Below the pieces are notes generated by a model, which saw only the letters and a program-made list of their open reading frames with translations, did not search any database and was not told where the DNA came from. This document shows positions 36,341 to 44,513 of a stretch of 64,000 bases of DNA, piece after piece. The stretch lies in contig NZ_VEED01000004.1 in the NCBI RefSeq assembly GCF_007678255.1, forward strand, positions 186,001 through 250,000, read 5' to 3'. Every line of letters begins with the position of its first letter. The first letter of the stretch is position 1. The translations under genes and the position numbers were made by a program. This stretch comes from Bacillus sp. X1(2014). Lineage in GTDB: Bacteria; Bacillota; Bacilli; Bacillales_B; DSM-18226.

Positions 36341-36796
36341 TCAATTAAACCAAATAGGCCAACCTGGAAGTGTTCCTTTTAGTACTTCGACAAATATGAA
36401 ATAGACAAAGGCAGAGAAACCTCCTGAAATGAGTAGCGAGGTAATCCATTTTCCTCGTTCCATTGTCTGAAAGCAGACAAAAAGAAATAGAAAGGTTGTG
36501 ATTACATAGCCTACGGATTCTAGTGTCAAAATATAAACGAGAGTAGCTATAAATATGATGATAAAAGGCTTGTACTGCAATTTTTCTTTTTCCTTCTCCT
36601 GCTTTTTTCTATTAAAGGTTTCATAGAATAAGCGAATACTTAAAATCACTAACAGACCCCCGAGAAAAAATGGAAAGATATCCGGACCAACTACACTCCC
36701 ATATGAGGAGCTGGCAATATTCCTGCTTCCGATAATAAATAAAGTTCCTACAGTTAGAAACAAAATAGCAGCAATGCGATCAAATTTAATGTCCAT
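36341..36796 (-). CDS. tctB: TctB, small membrane subunit of the tripartite tricarboxylate transporter
   Basis: This 151-residue protein has four hydrophobic segments, an N-terminal DRIAAILFLTVGTLFIIGSR and a GPDIFPFFLGGLLVILSIRL pattern typical of TctB. A lysine/glutamate-rich cytoplasmic loop follows (KKQEKEKEKLQ). It completes the membrane part with TctA. An AGGGATTCAG-type site precedes the ATG. Confidence 0.87.
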   Translation of the reverse strand: MDIKFDRIAAILFLTVGTLFIIGSRNIASSSYGSVVGPDIFPFFLGGLLVILSIRLFYETFNRKKQEKEKEKLQYKPFIIIFIATLVYILTLESVGYVITTFLFLFVCFQTMERGKWITSLLISGGFSAFVYFIFVEVLKGTLPGWPIWFN

Positions 36797-36825
36797 CTGA
36801 ATCCCTCCAATCCGTTTATAATAAA

Positions 36826-36861
36826 AAATGAAAGGGAAGGAGAAAGTCCTTCCTTCCCTCT
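36826..36861 (-). other. Intercistronic hairpin between tctC and tctB
   Basis: Minus-strand stem GGGAAGGAAGGA / TCCTTCCC with a 5-base loop, then CATTTTTTATT. It is probably a partial terminator or stabiliser that gives more binding protein (TctC) than membrane subunits. Confidence 0.6.
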
Positions 36862-36865
36862 TTGA

Positions 36866-37894
36866 TTACTTCTGCATTCCTAATGCTTCTAATAATTGTT
36901 GAACTTGTGTTTCTTGGTCTTCTAAGAACTTTTTAAAATCTGCACCGTTTTTATATTCTAACTCCCAGCCTTGTGTCTCGACTTCCTTCTTCCATTCAGG
37001 TGATTGGACTAATTTATCAATTGTTTTTTCCCAATATGATTTTGCTTCTGCTGACATTTTTTCTGGTCCAAAAACTCCACGCCAAATCGTAAATTCTGCG
37101 TCCACACCTTGTTCCTTCGCAGTTGGAACATCTTTAAAATCGCCAGCTAAACGTTCAGATGAAGTAATTGCCAACACGCGAACTTTACCAGCTTTAAGGA
37201 ATTCTTTCACACTTGAGGCATCTGTCCCAATGACATCAGCGTTTCCACCAAGTAATGCTGTAATCGCTTCCCCACCGCCATCATAGGAAACATATTTAAT
37301 TTTAGTTGGGTCAACCCCGTATTTATAAGCTGGAAGAATCGAAACTAAATGGTCCATTGAGCCCGGTGCGGATCCCCCTGCAAATGTCAACTTAGCTGGA
37401 TCCTTTTTGACCTCCTCCAAAACTGATTTTAGATCTTTGAATTTAGAATCAGTTTTGACTACAATGGCGCCATAGTCTTTCGTTAGCTGTGCTAATGGAG
37501 TGGTATTCTTATAACCGTAAGGGCTGTTTCCTTCTTTCTTTAAATTGTTGATAATAATTGGCGGTGAATTGACAAACAGCATGTCATTATTTTCTGCCTG
37601 CTGGGTAGCATATTCTGCCATAAATACGGCTCCACCTCCGCCAGGCTTGTTCTCAACTGTTAATGGCTGATTTACTAACTTTGTTTCACTAAGCACTTTT
37701 GTGAATGATCGAGCGGTTAAATCCCAGCCTCCACCTGCTCCAGAAGGTGCGACAACGCTAATTGCTTTTGTCGGATAACCTGTTCCTTCCGCTTTTTTAC
37801 CTGAACTTGCTGTTTCTTTACTGCTGCATGCCCCTAAACTTAATGCCAAAGCTCCTGCACACATGACTGCTGAAATTCTTTTAATCGAAAACAT
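36866..37894 (-). CDS. tctC: TctC, substrate-binding lipoprotein of the tricarboxylate transporter
   Basis: This 342-residue Bug/TctC family protein has a signal with lipobox LGAC (Cys23) and the mature family pattern YPTKAISVVAPSGAGGGWDLTAR. It also has VENKPGGGGAVFMAEYATQ and LTFAGGSAPGSMDHL. It delivers the carboxylate to TctAB. It is the first gene of the unit. The leader holds a cre-like site and a possible activator repeat. Confidence 0.9.
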   Translation of the reverse strand: MFSIKRISAVMCAGALALSLGACSSKETASSGKKAEGTGYPTKAISVVAPSGAGGGWDLTARSFTKVLSETKLVNQPLTVENKPGGGGAVFMAEYATQQAENNDMLFVNSPPIIINNLKKEGNSPYGYKNTTPLAQLTKDYGAIVVKTDSKFKDLKSVLEEVKKDPAKLTFAGGSAPGSMDHLVSILPAYKYGVDPTKIKYVSYDGGGEAITALLGGNADVIGTDASSVKEFLKAGKVRVLAITSSERLAGDFKDVPTAKEQGVDAEFTIWRGVFGPEKMSAEAKSYWEKTIDKLVQSPEWKKEVETQGWELEYKNGADFKKFLEDQETQVQQLLEALGMQK

Positions 37895-37908
37895 TTCATT
37901 TCCCCCTT

Positions 37909-37924
37909 TGTAAACGTTTTCTTA
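37909..37924 (-). promoter_or_regulatory. cre-like CcpA site in the tctC leader
   Basis: Minus strand AGAAAACGTTTACA matches the cre core at all but the first T, and a second weaker copy (AGAAAACGTTAAG) lies directly upstream. The position just before the tctC ribosome site suits roadblock repression. Confidence 0.5.
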
Positions 37925-38001
37925 ACGTTTTCTTAATTTTACAAAAATTTTTATGATTTCATAGATTATCCATTTAAACAGCATTAAAAACTTAACTACC
38001 A

Positions 38002-38020
38002 TTTTGTTCATAAAGTTCAT
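38002..38020 (-). promoter_or_regulatory. Direct repeat upstream of tctC, possible regulator site
   Basis: Minus strand ATGAAC-TTT-ATGAACAAAA is a 9-bp-period direct repeat. It has the same layout as GACCAA-TAT-GACCAAAA upstream of dctP and is a candidate site for the DcuR-type regulator at 32361. Confidence 0.4.
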
Positions 38021-38046
38021 GGAGTTTCTATGTAATGAATATAACG

Positions 38047-38075
38047 CTAAAAACTCCTGCATCTTAATACAGAAG
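38047..38075 (-). terminator. Probable terminator after the alpha/beta hydrolase gene
   Basis: Minus-strand stem AACTTCTG / GCAGGAGTT followed by TTTT. Confidence 0.55.
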
Positions 38076-38087
38076 TTCTTGGTTTTC

Positions 38088-38999
38088 TTATTTCAAAACT
38101 TTCTTAATGTAGTTACCTATTTCATTTACAGCCATCTTCGCCTCTGGTAATCGATCACCACTAATCTGCCAAACATGCCACATTTTGTCCCATAATTTAA
38201 AGGTGACCTCTACGCCTGCCTGTCGTGCTTTTATTGCCAGCAACTCCGCATCACTTTGCAAAATTTCATGATTCCCGGCTTGGATAAATAAGGGCGGGAA
38301 ACCAGTAAGGTCTGCAAAGACAGGTGAAATAAGCGGATGATCGAGGGGCTTGTGCCCCGAATACATTAGCGCGGCATCTTTAACACCTTGAATCGTTAAA
38401 TAGGGATCAACCACTTTGTTTTTCTGATAACTTTCCCCGCTGCTTGTTAAGTCAACCCATGGTGATAAACAAACAATTGCCCGCGGCAGCGGCTCATTCT
38501 GATTTCTTAAGACTAAGGTGGCTGCTACACTTAAGCCCCCTCCTGCTGAATCACCTGCAAAAATAATATTGGCTGGATCATACCCTTGACGCAAGAGCCA
38601 GCGGTACACAATGACGGCATCTTCAATGGCAGCAGGAAAAGGATGTTCCGGTGCTAGACGATATTCTGGAAAAAGAACCTTCATACCAGCTGCCTTCCCG
38701 ATACTAGCTGCAAGTGGCCGGTGGGTATTAGCTGAGCAAAATGCATATCCTCCGCCATGTAAATAAAGGATTACTTTTTCTTCCGAACTGTTTTCGGAGG
38801 AAAGCCATTCAGCGTACAATCCTTCAATTTCTAATTTTTGAACCTTACAGTCCTTCGGCAGTTTAGCTAGCTTTCTAGCGACTGTGTCCAGCATTTGCCT
38901 TTTATCATCCATTCCCCTTTCTGAAATACCCTTCCTTAACGCACGTTCGACCGAAAGTTTAATTCCCTTTTCAAACAAAAAACTTCGAAAACTTGCCAT
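38088..38999 (-). CDS. Alpha/beta hydrolase (hormone-sensitive-lipase-like esterase)
   Basis: This 303-residue protein has the HSL-family oxyanion motif HGGG (residues 81-84), the nucleophile elbow GDSAGGG (Ser151), an aspartate in FIQAGNHEILQSDAELL and a C-terminal histidine in KMWHVWQ. It would cleave short-chain esters. There is no signal peptide, so it is cytoplasmic. It stands alone, divergent from the phosphodiesterase gene at 39185. Confidence 0.88.
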   Translation of the reverse strand: MASFRSFLFEKGIKLSVERALRKGISERGMDDKRQMLDTVARKLAKLPKDCKVQKLEIEGLYAEWLSSENSSEEKVILYLHGGGYAFCSANTHRPLAASIGKAAGMKVLFPEYRLAPEHPFPAAIEDAVIVYRWLLRQGYDPANIIFAGDSAGGGLSVAATLVLRNQNEPLPRAIVCLSPWVDLTSSGESYQKNKVVDPYLTIQGVKDAALMYSGHKPLDHPLISPVFADLTGFPPLFIQAGNHEILQSDAELLAIKARQAGVEVTFKLWDKMWHVWQISGDRLPEAKMAVNEIGNYIKKVLK

Positions 39000-39184
39000 C
39001 TCTCAACCACCTTTCAATCCAAATTTTGCTAATATCATTATACTAGAAAAACCTTTTAAAAAAATAGGGAGGATTTTATTGTTTTTCGAAAATTTTGTAA
39101 AAATTCGTACGAATTCTTCCATTTCCGCCCACCTGTAGTAAAATGAAAGTAACAGGCAGATTTTTTCGGAGGTTCTTCAAATTT

Positions 39185-40492
39185 ATGAATCAATTAACAG
39201 ACCATTTAATTATCATTTCATTTGATTGCCTTTCAGCTTTGGATTTCCCACTAATACAAGAACTCCCACACTTTCAAACCATCTTAAAAAATGGTGCCTT
39301 GGTTAAAAATGTCAAATCTATTTACCCATCGGTCACCTATCCTTGTCATGCAACAATTGTGACAGGTAATTATCCGAATCGGCATGGGGTCATTAATAAT
39401 ACCCGTTTACAACCGGGGAGACTTTCTCCCGATTGGAATTGGTTCCGGGATTGTGTCCATGGTACCACGTTATATGACGAAGCGAAAAAAGCCAATCTGA
39501 CGACGGCCGCCTTATTATGGCCCGTTACGGCGAAAGCAAATATTGACTACAATATGCCAGAAATTTTTGCGAACCGCCCTTGGCATAACCAAATTCTTGT
39601 TTCGCTGATGAGCGGCAGTCCCCGTTTTCAATGGGAACTTAATCGAAAATACGGGCATATCCGTAAAGGCCTAAACCAACCAGAATTGGATGACTTTGTC
39701 CTAGAGTCAACTGTCGACACGATTAAAACAAAGAAACCAAATCTATTAATGGTTCACTTTACCGATTTAGATACCCAGCGTCATTATCATGGGTTCTCAT
39801 CCAATGAGGCACTCGCGGCGATTGAACGTCACAATTACAGGCTTGGCAGGATTATCAGTGCCTTAAAAGAAAGTGGCATTTATGAGAATTCTACGGTGGT
39901 GGCATTAGGTGACCATAGTGCCTTAGATGAAAATAAAGCGATAAACCTTAATGTTTTATTCCATGAAAAAGGTTTGATCACCTCGAACGGGAAAGGGAAA
40001 ATAATTTATTGGAAGGCGTATTGTAAAAGTTGTGACGGCTCAGCATATATTTACATTAAAGACATTCACGATACTGCAACATTAAGTGAGGTAAAACGAT
40101 TAGTAGATTCCTTGCTTCATAATCCAGAAAATGGTATTGAATCCTCTTTAACCGGTGCACAAGCTTCAGAAAAAGGAGCAGATGGATCTTGTGCGTTTAT
40201 GCTTGAAGCACAAAGAGGATATTTCTTTTTAGAAGACTTCGAGGGGGAATTTATCAAAACCATTACGAAGGAGGATGTCAGTAGGAATCATAAGTACACC
40301 TTAGCATGTCATGGCTATTCACCTGAAAAAAAAGATTATGGAACCATTTTTATGGCAGGTGGAAAAGGAATTCAAGCAGTCACTCTGCCTTCGATCCGTC
40401 TCATTGATGAAGGCCCCACATTTGCCCGTCTTCTTGGATTTGATTTAGGCCAGACAGATGGAAGGGTTATCGAAGAAATGTTGAAAATTTAA
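39185..40492 (+). CDS. Nucleotide pyrophosphatase/phosphodiesterase-like protein
   Basis: This protein of about 435 residues is of the alkaline-phosphatase superfamily (type I phosphodiesterase). Metal and nucleophile motifs are visible: IISFDCLS (Asp), YPSVTYPCHATIVTG (catalytic Thr), NRHGV, FTDLDTQRHYHG (Asp and His), LGDHSALD (Asp-His) and a late CHGYSP. It would hydrolyse phosphodiester or pyrophosphate bonds. No signal peptide, so likely cytoplasmic. The frame opens at 39143, but GGAGG lies before the ATG at 39185. It is 14 bp from the MFS gene and co-transcribed. Confidence 0.82.
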   Translation: MNQLTDHLIIISFDCLSALDFPLIQELPHFQTILKNGALVKNVKSIYPSVTYPCHATIVTGNYPNRHGVINNTRLQPGRLSPDWNWFRDCVHGTTLYDEAKKANLTTAALLWPVTAKANIDYNMPEIFANRPWHNQILVSLMSGSPRFQWELNRKYGHIRKGLNQPELDDFVLESTVDTIKTKKPNLLMVHFTDLDTQRHYHGFSSNEALAAIERHNYRLGRIISALKESGIYENSTVVALGDHSALDENKAINLNVLFHEKGLITSNGKGKIIYWKAYCKSCDGSAYIYIKDIHDTATLSEVKRLVDSLLHNPENGIESSLTGAQASEKGADGSCAFMLEAQRGYFFLEDFEGEFIKTITKEDVSRNHKYTLACHGYSPEKKDYGTIFMAGGKGIQAVTLPSIRLIDEGPTFARLLGFDLGQTDGRVIEEMLKI

Positions 40493-40506
40493 AAGGGGGA
40501 AAATCT

Positions 40507-41781
40507 ATGAGCCGGATGTCAAAGCAAGAAAAGAGCTGGGTTTTATATGATTGGGCAAACTCTGCTTATTCTATTCTAATTACCACTGCAATCTTCCCGT
40601 TATATTTTAAAGCATCTGCGGAGGGTGCTGGACTTGCAGGTTCCAATTCCACCGCATATTTGGGCTATGCTAATTCGTTTGCCACCCTGCTAATATCGCT
40701 TTGTGCTCCGATATTGGGAAGTATTGCCGATTTCAAAGGGTTAAAGAAACGCTTATTCACCTTTTTCTTTGCATTAGGAATTGTCTTTACCTTGCTGCTT
40801 GCAGTGGTCCCAAGTAACCAATGGCTATTTTTATTATTTTGCTATATGCTTACCGTTATTGGTTTTGGAGGTACAAATATTTTCTATGATGCCTTTCTTG
40901 TAGATGTAACAACCGAAGACCGGATGAATAAAATCTCTTCTCGCGGATATGCGATGGGTTACATTGGCAGCACAATCCCTTTCTTTATTAGTATTGCTCT
41001 TATTATATTATCTCAGAATAATATCATCCCCCTCTCTGTGACCGTTGCAAGTCAAGCGGCATTTGCGATTACCGCCTTATGGTGGGGCTTATTCACTATT
41101 CCGATGCTAAAAAATGTAAAACAGGTTTATTATAAGGAGCCTGTGCCAAACCCAGTTTCTAATGGTTTTAAACAACTGTTTGATACTTTCAAAAAAATTA
41201 AGTTATACCGTCCGCTATTTTTGTTCTTAATTGCTTATTTCTTTTATATTGATGGCGTAAATACGATTATTACCATGTCCACAGCCTACGGTTACGATTT
41301 GGGAATCAAATCTGATAACCTACTAATTATCCTGTTTGCGACACAAGTGGTTGCTGCACCGTTTGCGATTTTATACGGGAAACTTGCCGATAAATTCAAA
41401 GGTAAAACAATGTTACTCGTTGGAATCTTGGTTTATATCGTCATTTGTACGTATGCCTATTTCTTAAAGACGACATTAGATTTTTGGATCTTAGCGATGC
41501 TTGTTGCATCTTCACAAGGAGGTATTCAGGCCCTTAGCCGTTCCTACTTTGCTAAACTCGTTCCAAAGGAAAATGCCAATGAATTCTTTGGTTTTTATAG
41601 TATCTTTTATAAATTTGCAGCAATATTAGGACCATTCCTGGTTGGATTCACTGCACAAATTACTGGGAATACGAACAGTGGAGTGTTCAGCTTAATTCTT
41701 CTCTTTATCATCGGAGGCACGATCTTACTGCGCGTACCGGAAACAACGACCATCACAAAATCGAATTCGATTTCGCAATAA
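40507..41781 (+). CDS. MFS transporter of the UMF1 (Atg22-like) family
   Basis: This 424-residue protein with 12 membrane segments begins with the UMF1/Atg22-type sequence WVLYDWANSAYSILITTAIFPLYF, followed by LCAPILGSIADFKGLKKR and later ILYGKLADKFKGKTMLL and GGIQALSRSYFAKLVP. Substrate unknown; relatives include vacuolar amino-acid exporters and bacterial exporters. It has a strong AAAGGGGGAAA site, follows the phosphodiesterase gene by 14 bp and ends at a clear terminator. Confidence 0.85.
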   Translation: MSRMSKQEKSWVLYDWANSAYSILITTAIFPLYFKASAEGAGLAGSNSTAYLGYANSFATLLISLCAPILGSIADFKGLKKRLFTFFFALGIVFTLLLAVVPSNQWLFLLFCYMLTVIGFGGTNIFYDAFLVDVTTEDRMNKISSRGYAMGYIGSTIPFFISIALIILSQNNIIPLSVTVASQAAFAITALWWGLFTIPMLKNVKQVYYKEPVPNPVSNGFKQLFDTFKKIKLYRPLFLFLIAYFFYIDGVNTIITMSTAYGYDLGIKSDNLLIILFATQVVAAPFAILYGKLADKFKGKTMLLVGILVYIVICTYAYFLKTTLDFWILAMLVASSQGGIQALSRSYFAKLVPKENANEFFGFYSIFYKFAAILGPFLVGFTAQITGNTNSGVFSLILLFIIGGTILLRVPETTTITKSNSISQ

Positions 41782-41786
41782 AAATT

Positions 41787-41818
41787 ACTAGACCTCAATT
41801 TGAGGTCAATTTTTTTTC
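41787..41818 (+). terminator. Terminator after the MFS gene
   Basis: Stem GACCTCA / TGAGGTC with a 3-base loop, then nine T. Confidence 0.9.
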
Positions 41819-41836
41819 TAAAAAGTTGTTTTCTGA

Positions 41837-41932
41837 GATTCGCTAATTAAACTCAAAAATTCGCCGATTGAGCGGGTAAATTCGCCGATTACTCCCATTA
41901 ATTCACTGATAGAACATAAAAATTCGCTGATA
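41837..41932. repeat. Five tandem repeats with an exact 21-bp period
   Basis: Copies of the 12-mer core AATTCGCCGATT (variants GATTCGCTAATT, AATTCACTGATA, AATTCGCTGATA) begin at 41837, 41858, 41879, 41900 and 41921. The spacing is always 21 bp, i.e. two helical turns. The array lies between the MFS terminator and the ECF sigma gene. Confidence 0.8.
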
Positions 41933-42098
41933 GGGTGTAATTTTACACCAATCTAAGTGTAAATAGATCTAAAACGAAGGGAAAATAGCCAATTTTTTAT
42001 GAAAATGAAGCTTGTCACCATAATCTTTCAAAATTACTATATACTTATACAAACCGATTTTCTTGTAGATTCGTTTATTTATATAAAGGGATCCGGAA

Positions 42099-42689
42099 AT
42101 GATTAGGGGGTCTGCCTTTTTTATGCAAAACTTGAGCGATGCCGATTTAATGCTTTTAATTAAAGCAAAGCACCGTCCTGCTTTGGAAGAATTATATGAC
42201 CGTTACATTAAGCTGGTGTACTCCTTTGTTATCAAATCAACGAAGGATCAAGACAAAGCTAAAGTGATTGTTCAGGCCGTTTTTACCCGCGTATGGACAA
42301 CAGAGACCGGTTATAACCCTGAAAAAGGACAATTCGTCAATTGGCTCCTTACCATCACTCGTAATATCACGATTGACCACCACCGCAAAGAAAAAAAGGA
42401 TGCTTCACTCGTTTCAATCGACCAGGACCAATTAGAACAAATTCCAGGTTCTCACGCCAACAATCCAGCAGAGATTTTATCACGTAAGCATGTGCGAGAA
42501 CAAATACAAAAAGCCTACCAATATCTATCAAAAAATCAAATCGAACTGATCCAATGGTTATATTGGGAAGGATACACCCTCAGTGAAATCGCTGAAATGA
42601 AAAAGGAACCAATTGGCACCATCAAAAGCCGGCTGCATCAAACACTCAAAGTCTTGCGGAAACACATTGTCATGGAGATGGGGGAATGA
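42099..42689 (+). CDS. ECF-type RNA polymerase sigma factor
   Basis: This protein of about 196 residues has sigma region 2 (LYDRYIKLVYSFVIKST, then AVFTRVWTTETGYNPEKGQFVNWLLTI) and a region 4 helix-turn-helix (YTLSEIAEMKKEPIGTIKSRLHQTLKVL). It resembles the SigK-type group that pairs with RskA-like anti-sigma factors, and such a gene follows 4 bp later. The first ATG has AAAGGGATCC upstream. An internal ATG (MQNLSDADL), behind TAGGGGG, is the alternative start. Target genes are unknown. Confidence 0.87.
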   Translation: MIRGSAFFMQNLSDADLMLLIKAKHRPALEELYDRYIKLVYSFVIKSTKDQDKAKVIVQAVFTRVWTTETGYNPEKGQFVNWLLTITRNITIDHHRKEKKDASLVSIDQDQLEQIPGSHANNPAEILSRKHVREQIQKAYQYLSKNQIELIQWLYWEGYTLSEIAEMKKEPIGTIKSRLHQTLKVLRKHIVMEMGE

Positions 42690-42693
42690 AAAT

Positions 42694-43437
42694 ATGAGGC
42701 AAAATAGCAGCTGTTCATTTTCCAATGAATTGGTCTCTTATTTGATTGGTGAAGTATCTGAAGTTGATAGGATGAAGATAGAAAGGCACCTTGTTCATTG
42801 TCAGTCTTGCACGAAAGACATCCAAGAAATGCAGGAGGCGTGGTCCATGCTCCCTTATGAATTTGAAGATGTCGAGGTACCCGCTGATTTAAAGGATGAA
42901 GTAATGAATGCCATTTTCTCAGCTGATGCATCTATCTATCCTACTATTGAAAAGGTTAGTCCAACCAGAAAGATCAAAAAGGTACAACATTCTCTTTATG
43001 GATTGGCCGCCGCTGCATTCCTCTTTAGCTTTGGGGGAGTCATTTGGAATAATATAAATCTTAGAGACCAAGTAACAGAATTAAAGGAACAAGTAAATAT
43101 TCCACCCGAGGTCATCGAGGTTTACACGTTAAAAACAGCAAATCCTGGAGTTGATTCCGCCAATGGGCAGGCTTTGCTTTACAGACAAGGTGATAAAAAA
43201 CAGCTCGTTTTCCAAGTTAATGGTCTTGATGATACCAAAGGGTCTGAGGCATATCAGGTGTGGCTCATCAATGATGGAAGCCGAAAAAGTGCAGGAACTT
43301 TCCATGTAGATGAAGAGGGTAATGGCTCCCTTACCTACCAGTTGAAAGAAGAAATTTCTTTTGATGCGATTGGGATCTCACTCGAACCGGACGCCAACGG
43401 AACCCAGCCACGAGGTAAAAAAGTGTTAGGAACATAA
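42694..43437 (+). CDS. Membrane anti-sigma factor (zinc-finger plus RskA domain)
   Basis: This protein of about 247 residues has an N-terminal zinc-binding anti-sigma domain (HLVHCQSC, the H-x3-C-x2-C signature) that would hold the sigma factor. One membrane helix follows (LYGLAAAAFLFSFGGVIW), and then an outside RskA/anti-sigma-K domain with KQLVFQVNGLDDTKGSEAYQVWLINDGS and a final RGKKVLGT. The frame extends upstream to 42613 inside the sigma gene; the ATG at 42694 has a GGGGGA site. It probably releases the sigma factor after a signal outside the cell. Confidence 0.87.
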   Translation: MRQNSSCSFSNELVSYLIGEVSEVDRMKIERHLVHCQSCTKDIQEMQEAWSMLPYEFEDVEVPADLKDEVMNAIFSADASIYPTIEKVSPTRKIKKVQHSLYGLAAAAFLFSFGGVIWNNINLRDQVTELKEQVNIPPEVIEVYTLKTANPGVDSANGQALLYRQGDKKQLVFQVNGLDDTKGSEAYQVWLINDGSRKSAGTFHVDEEGNGSLTYQLKEEISFDAIGISLEPDANGTQPRGKKVLGT

Positions 43438-43443
43438 ATGCTG

Positions 43444-43485
43444 AAAGCCCATGATTCTCATAACTGAGATTCATGGGCTTTTTTC
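43444..43485 (+). terminator. Terminator of the sigma/anti-sigma operon
   Basis: Long stem AAAGCCCATGATTCTCA / TGAGATTCATGGGCTTT followed by T. Confidence 0.9.
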
Positions 43486-43508
43486 ATTAAGTATAAATTG
43501 CTTCTTAC

Positions 43509-44036
43509 TTATTTTTTAATACTTTTAGTAGGTGATGTAATAAACCAGCCTACAGGTGCTCCTGGAACCGGATGGGTTAACGTTCTTCCGTCAATTACTG
43601 AAGCTGCATTGTTGTTTGCAATCGTTCCATCAATTTTGTAATTGTAATAGGTACTTCCCTGGTTTACATCCTTATCTTTAAAGCTGAACGTGAGAGGTTT
43701 CTTAAATAATCCAATAATTTCATTTGTCTCTGAATCTATTACTCTAAACGCAAAATTCATAATTACCGTTTCGCCTGCAGGAGCAACCTTTTGGAATGTT
43801 TGATTATCCCCTTCTAGTACTTGAAACGTGACGTCGTTTGTGAAGGCCCCTTCAGGTATTTGAATTTTAATTCCACTATGACTAATCTTAACTGCTTCCC
43901 CTGCTTCAATTTCCCTTTCTGCGACCACCTTAGAAAATCCCACCTGTGTAAAATCTGTAGCTGCGAATGCAACTGCACCAAACAAAAACATCGACATCAT
44001 TACCAATCCAAGTAAGACCTTTAATTGTTTTTTCAT
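43509..44036 (-). CDS. Secreted beta-rich protein, hypothetical
   Basis: This 175-residue protein has a classic Sec signal (KKQLKVLLGLVMMSMFLFGAVAFA, cleavage likely after AFA). The mature part is beta-rich, with a segment HSGIKIQIPEGAFTNDVTFQ that looks like a ZU5-type or similar surface domain. It has no catalytic motif. It is the most downstream gene on the minus strand next to the copper-oxidase locus; 91 bp separates it from the 85-residue membrane protein. Function unknown. Confidence 0.65.
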   Translation of the reverse strand: MKKQLKVLLGLVMMSMFLFGAVAFAATDFTQVGFSKVVAEREIEAGEAVKISHSGIKIQIPEGAFTNDVTFQVLEGDNQTFQKVAPAGETVIMNFAFRVIDSETNEIIGLFKKPLTFSFKDKDVNQGSTYYNYKIDGTIANNNAASVIDGRTLTHPVPGAPVGWFITSPTKSIKK

Positions 44037-44127
44037 TCACATGCAACTCCTTCATTCTTATTGGGCTTTCGTTAAAGTTAACGAGGATAAGTCCCAAACG
44101 GTTTGAAGGAAATTCAAATTTAATTAA

Positions 44128-44385
44128 TTATTTTTTCCTCTGTATAAATTGGACGATTCCCCCACCAATAATGGAACCAATCGCAGCTGCGCCAAACATC
44201 ATCACATTGATTCGCTCAGCTAAGTCAGCCATTCCCCCACCTGGAAAAATAAATGCCTTTACAGCCGTAAGCATGGTTGCTATGAAGAAGATAATTGCCG
44301 GAATCCAGATGATCCAGCTACCGTCTATTTTCATTAATATAAATGGTAAGACCAACCCAATAAGAAATATCACAAAGAAAAACAT
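44128..44385 (-). CDS. Small three-helix membrane protein, hypothetical
   Basis: This 85-residue protein has three hydrophobic segments (residues 2-17, 26-48, 60-78) and a charged C-terminal FIQRKK. A glycine-rich loop FPGGGMADLAERIN lies between the last two. No family recognised. A GAGGAGCGGGG-type site precedes the start. It lies downstream of the terminator of the 732-residue gene, so it probably has its own promoter. Confidence 0.6.
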   Translation of the reverse strand: MFFFVIFLIGLVLPFILMKIDGSWIIWIPAIIFFIATMLTAVKAFIFPGGGMADLAERINVMMFGAAAIGSIIGGGIVQFIQRKK

Positions 44386-44460
44386 AAACCCCGCTCCTCC
44401 CTTATGGATAGTATATTCTTAGTTGAATTGGACGTTCTCTTAAAATATTATTTCCACAGA

Positions 44461-44503
44461 AAAAAGCCGAAAAGCAACTAATAAAAGTTGCTTTCCAGCT
44501 TTC
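44461..44503 (-). terminator. Terminator after the 732-residue secreted protein gene
   Basis: Minus-strand stem AGCTGGAAAGCAACT / AGTTGCTTTTCGGCT, then TTTTTT. Confidence 0.85.
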
Positions 44504-44513
44504 AAATCAGGAT

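Noticed and set aside
41837..41932. Possible CRISPR array
   Set aside because: Repeat cores are only 12 bp with 9-bp spacers and are degenerate; no cas genes are near.
42613..42693. N-terminal extension of the anti-sigma factor
   Set aside because: It lies within the sigma gene; the ATG at 42694 has its own GGGGGA site.
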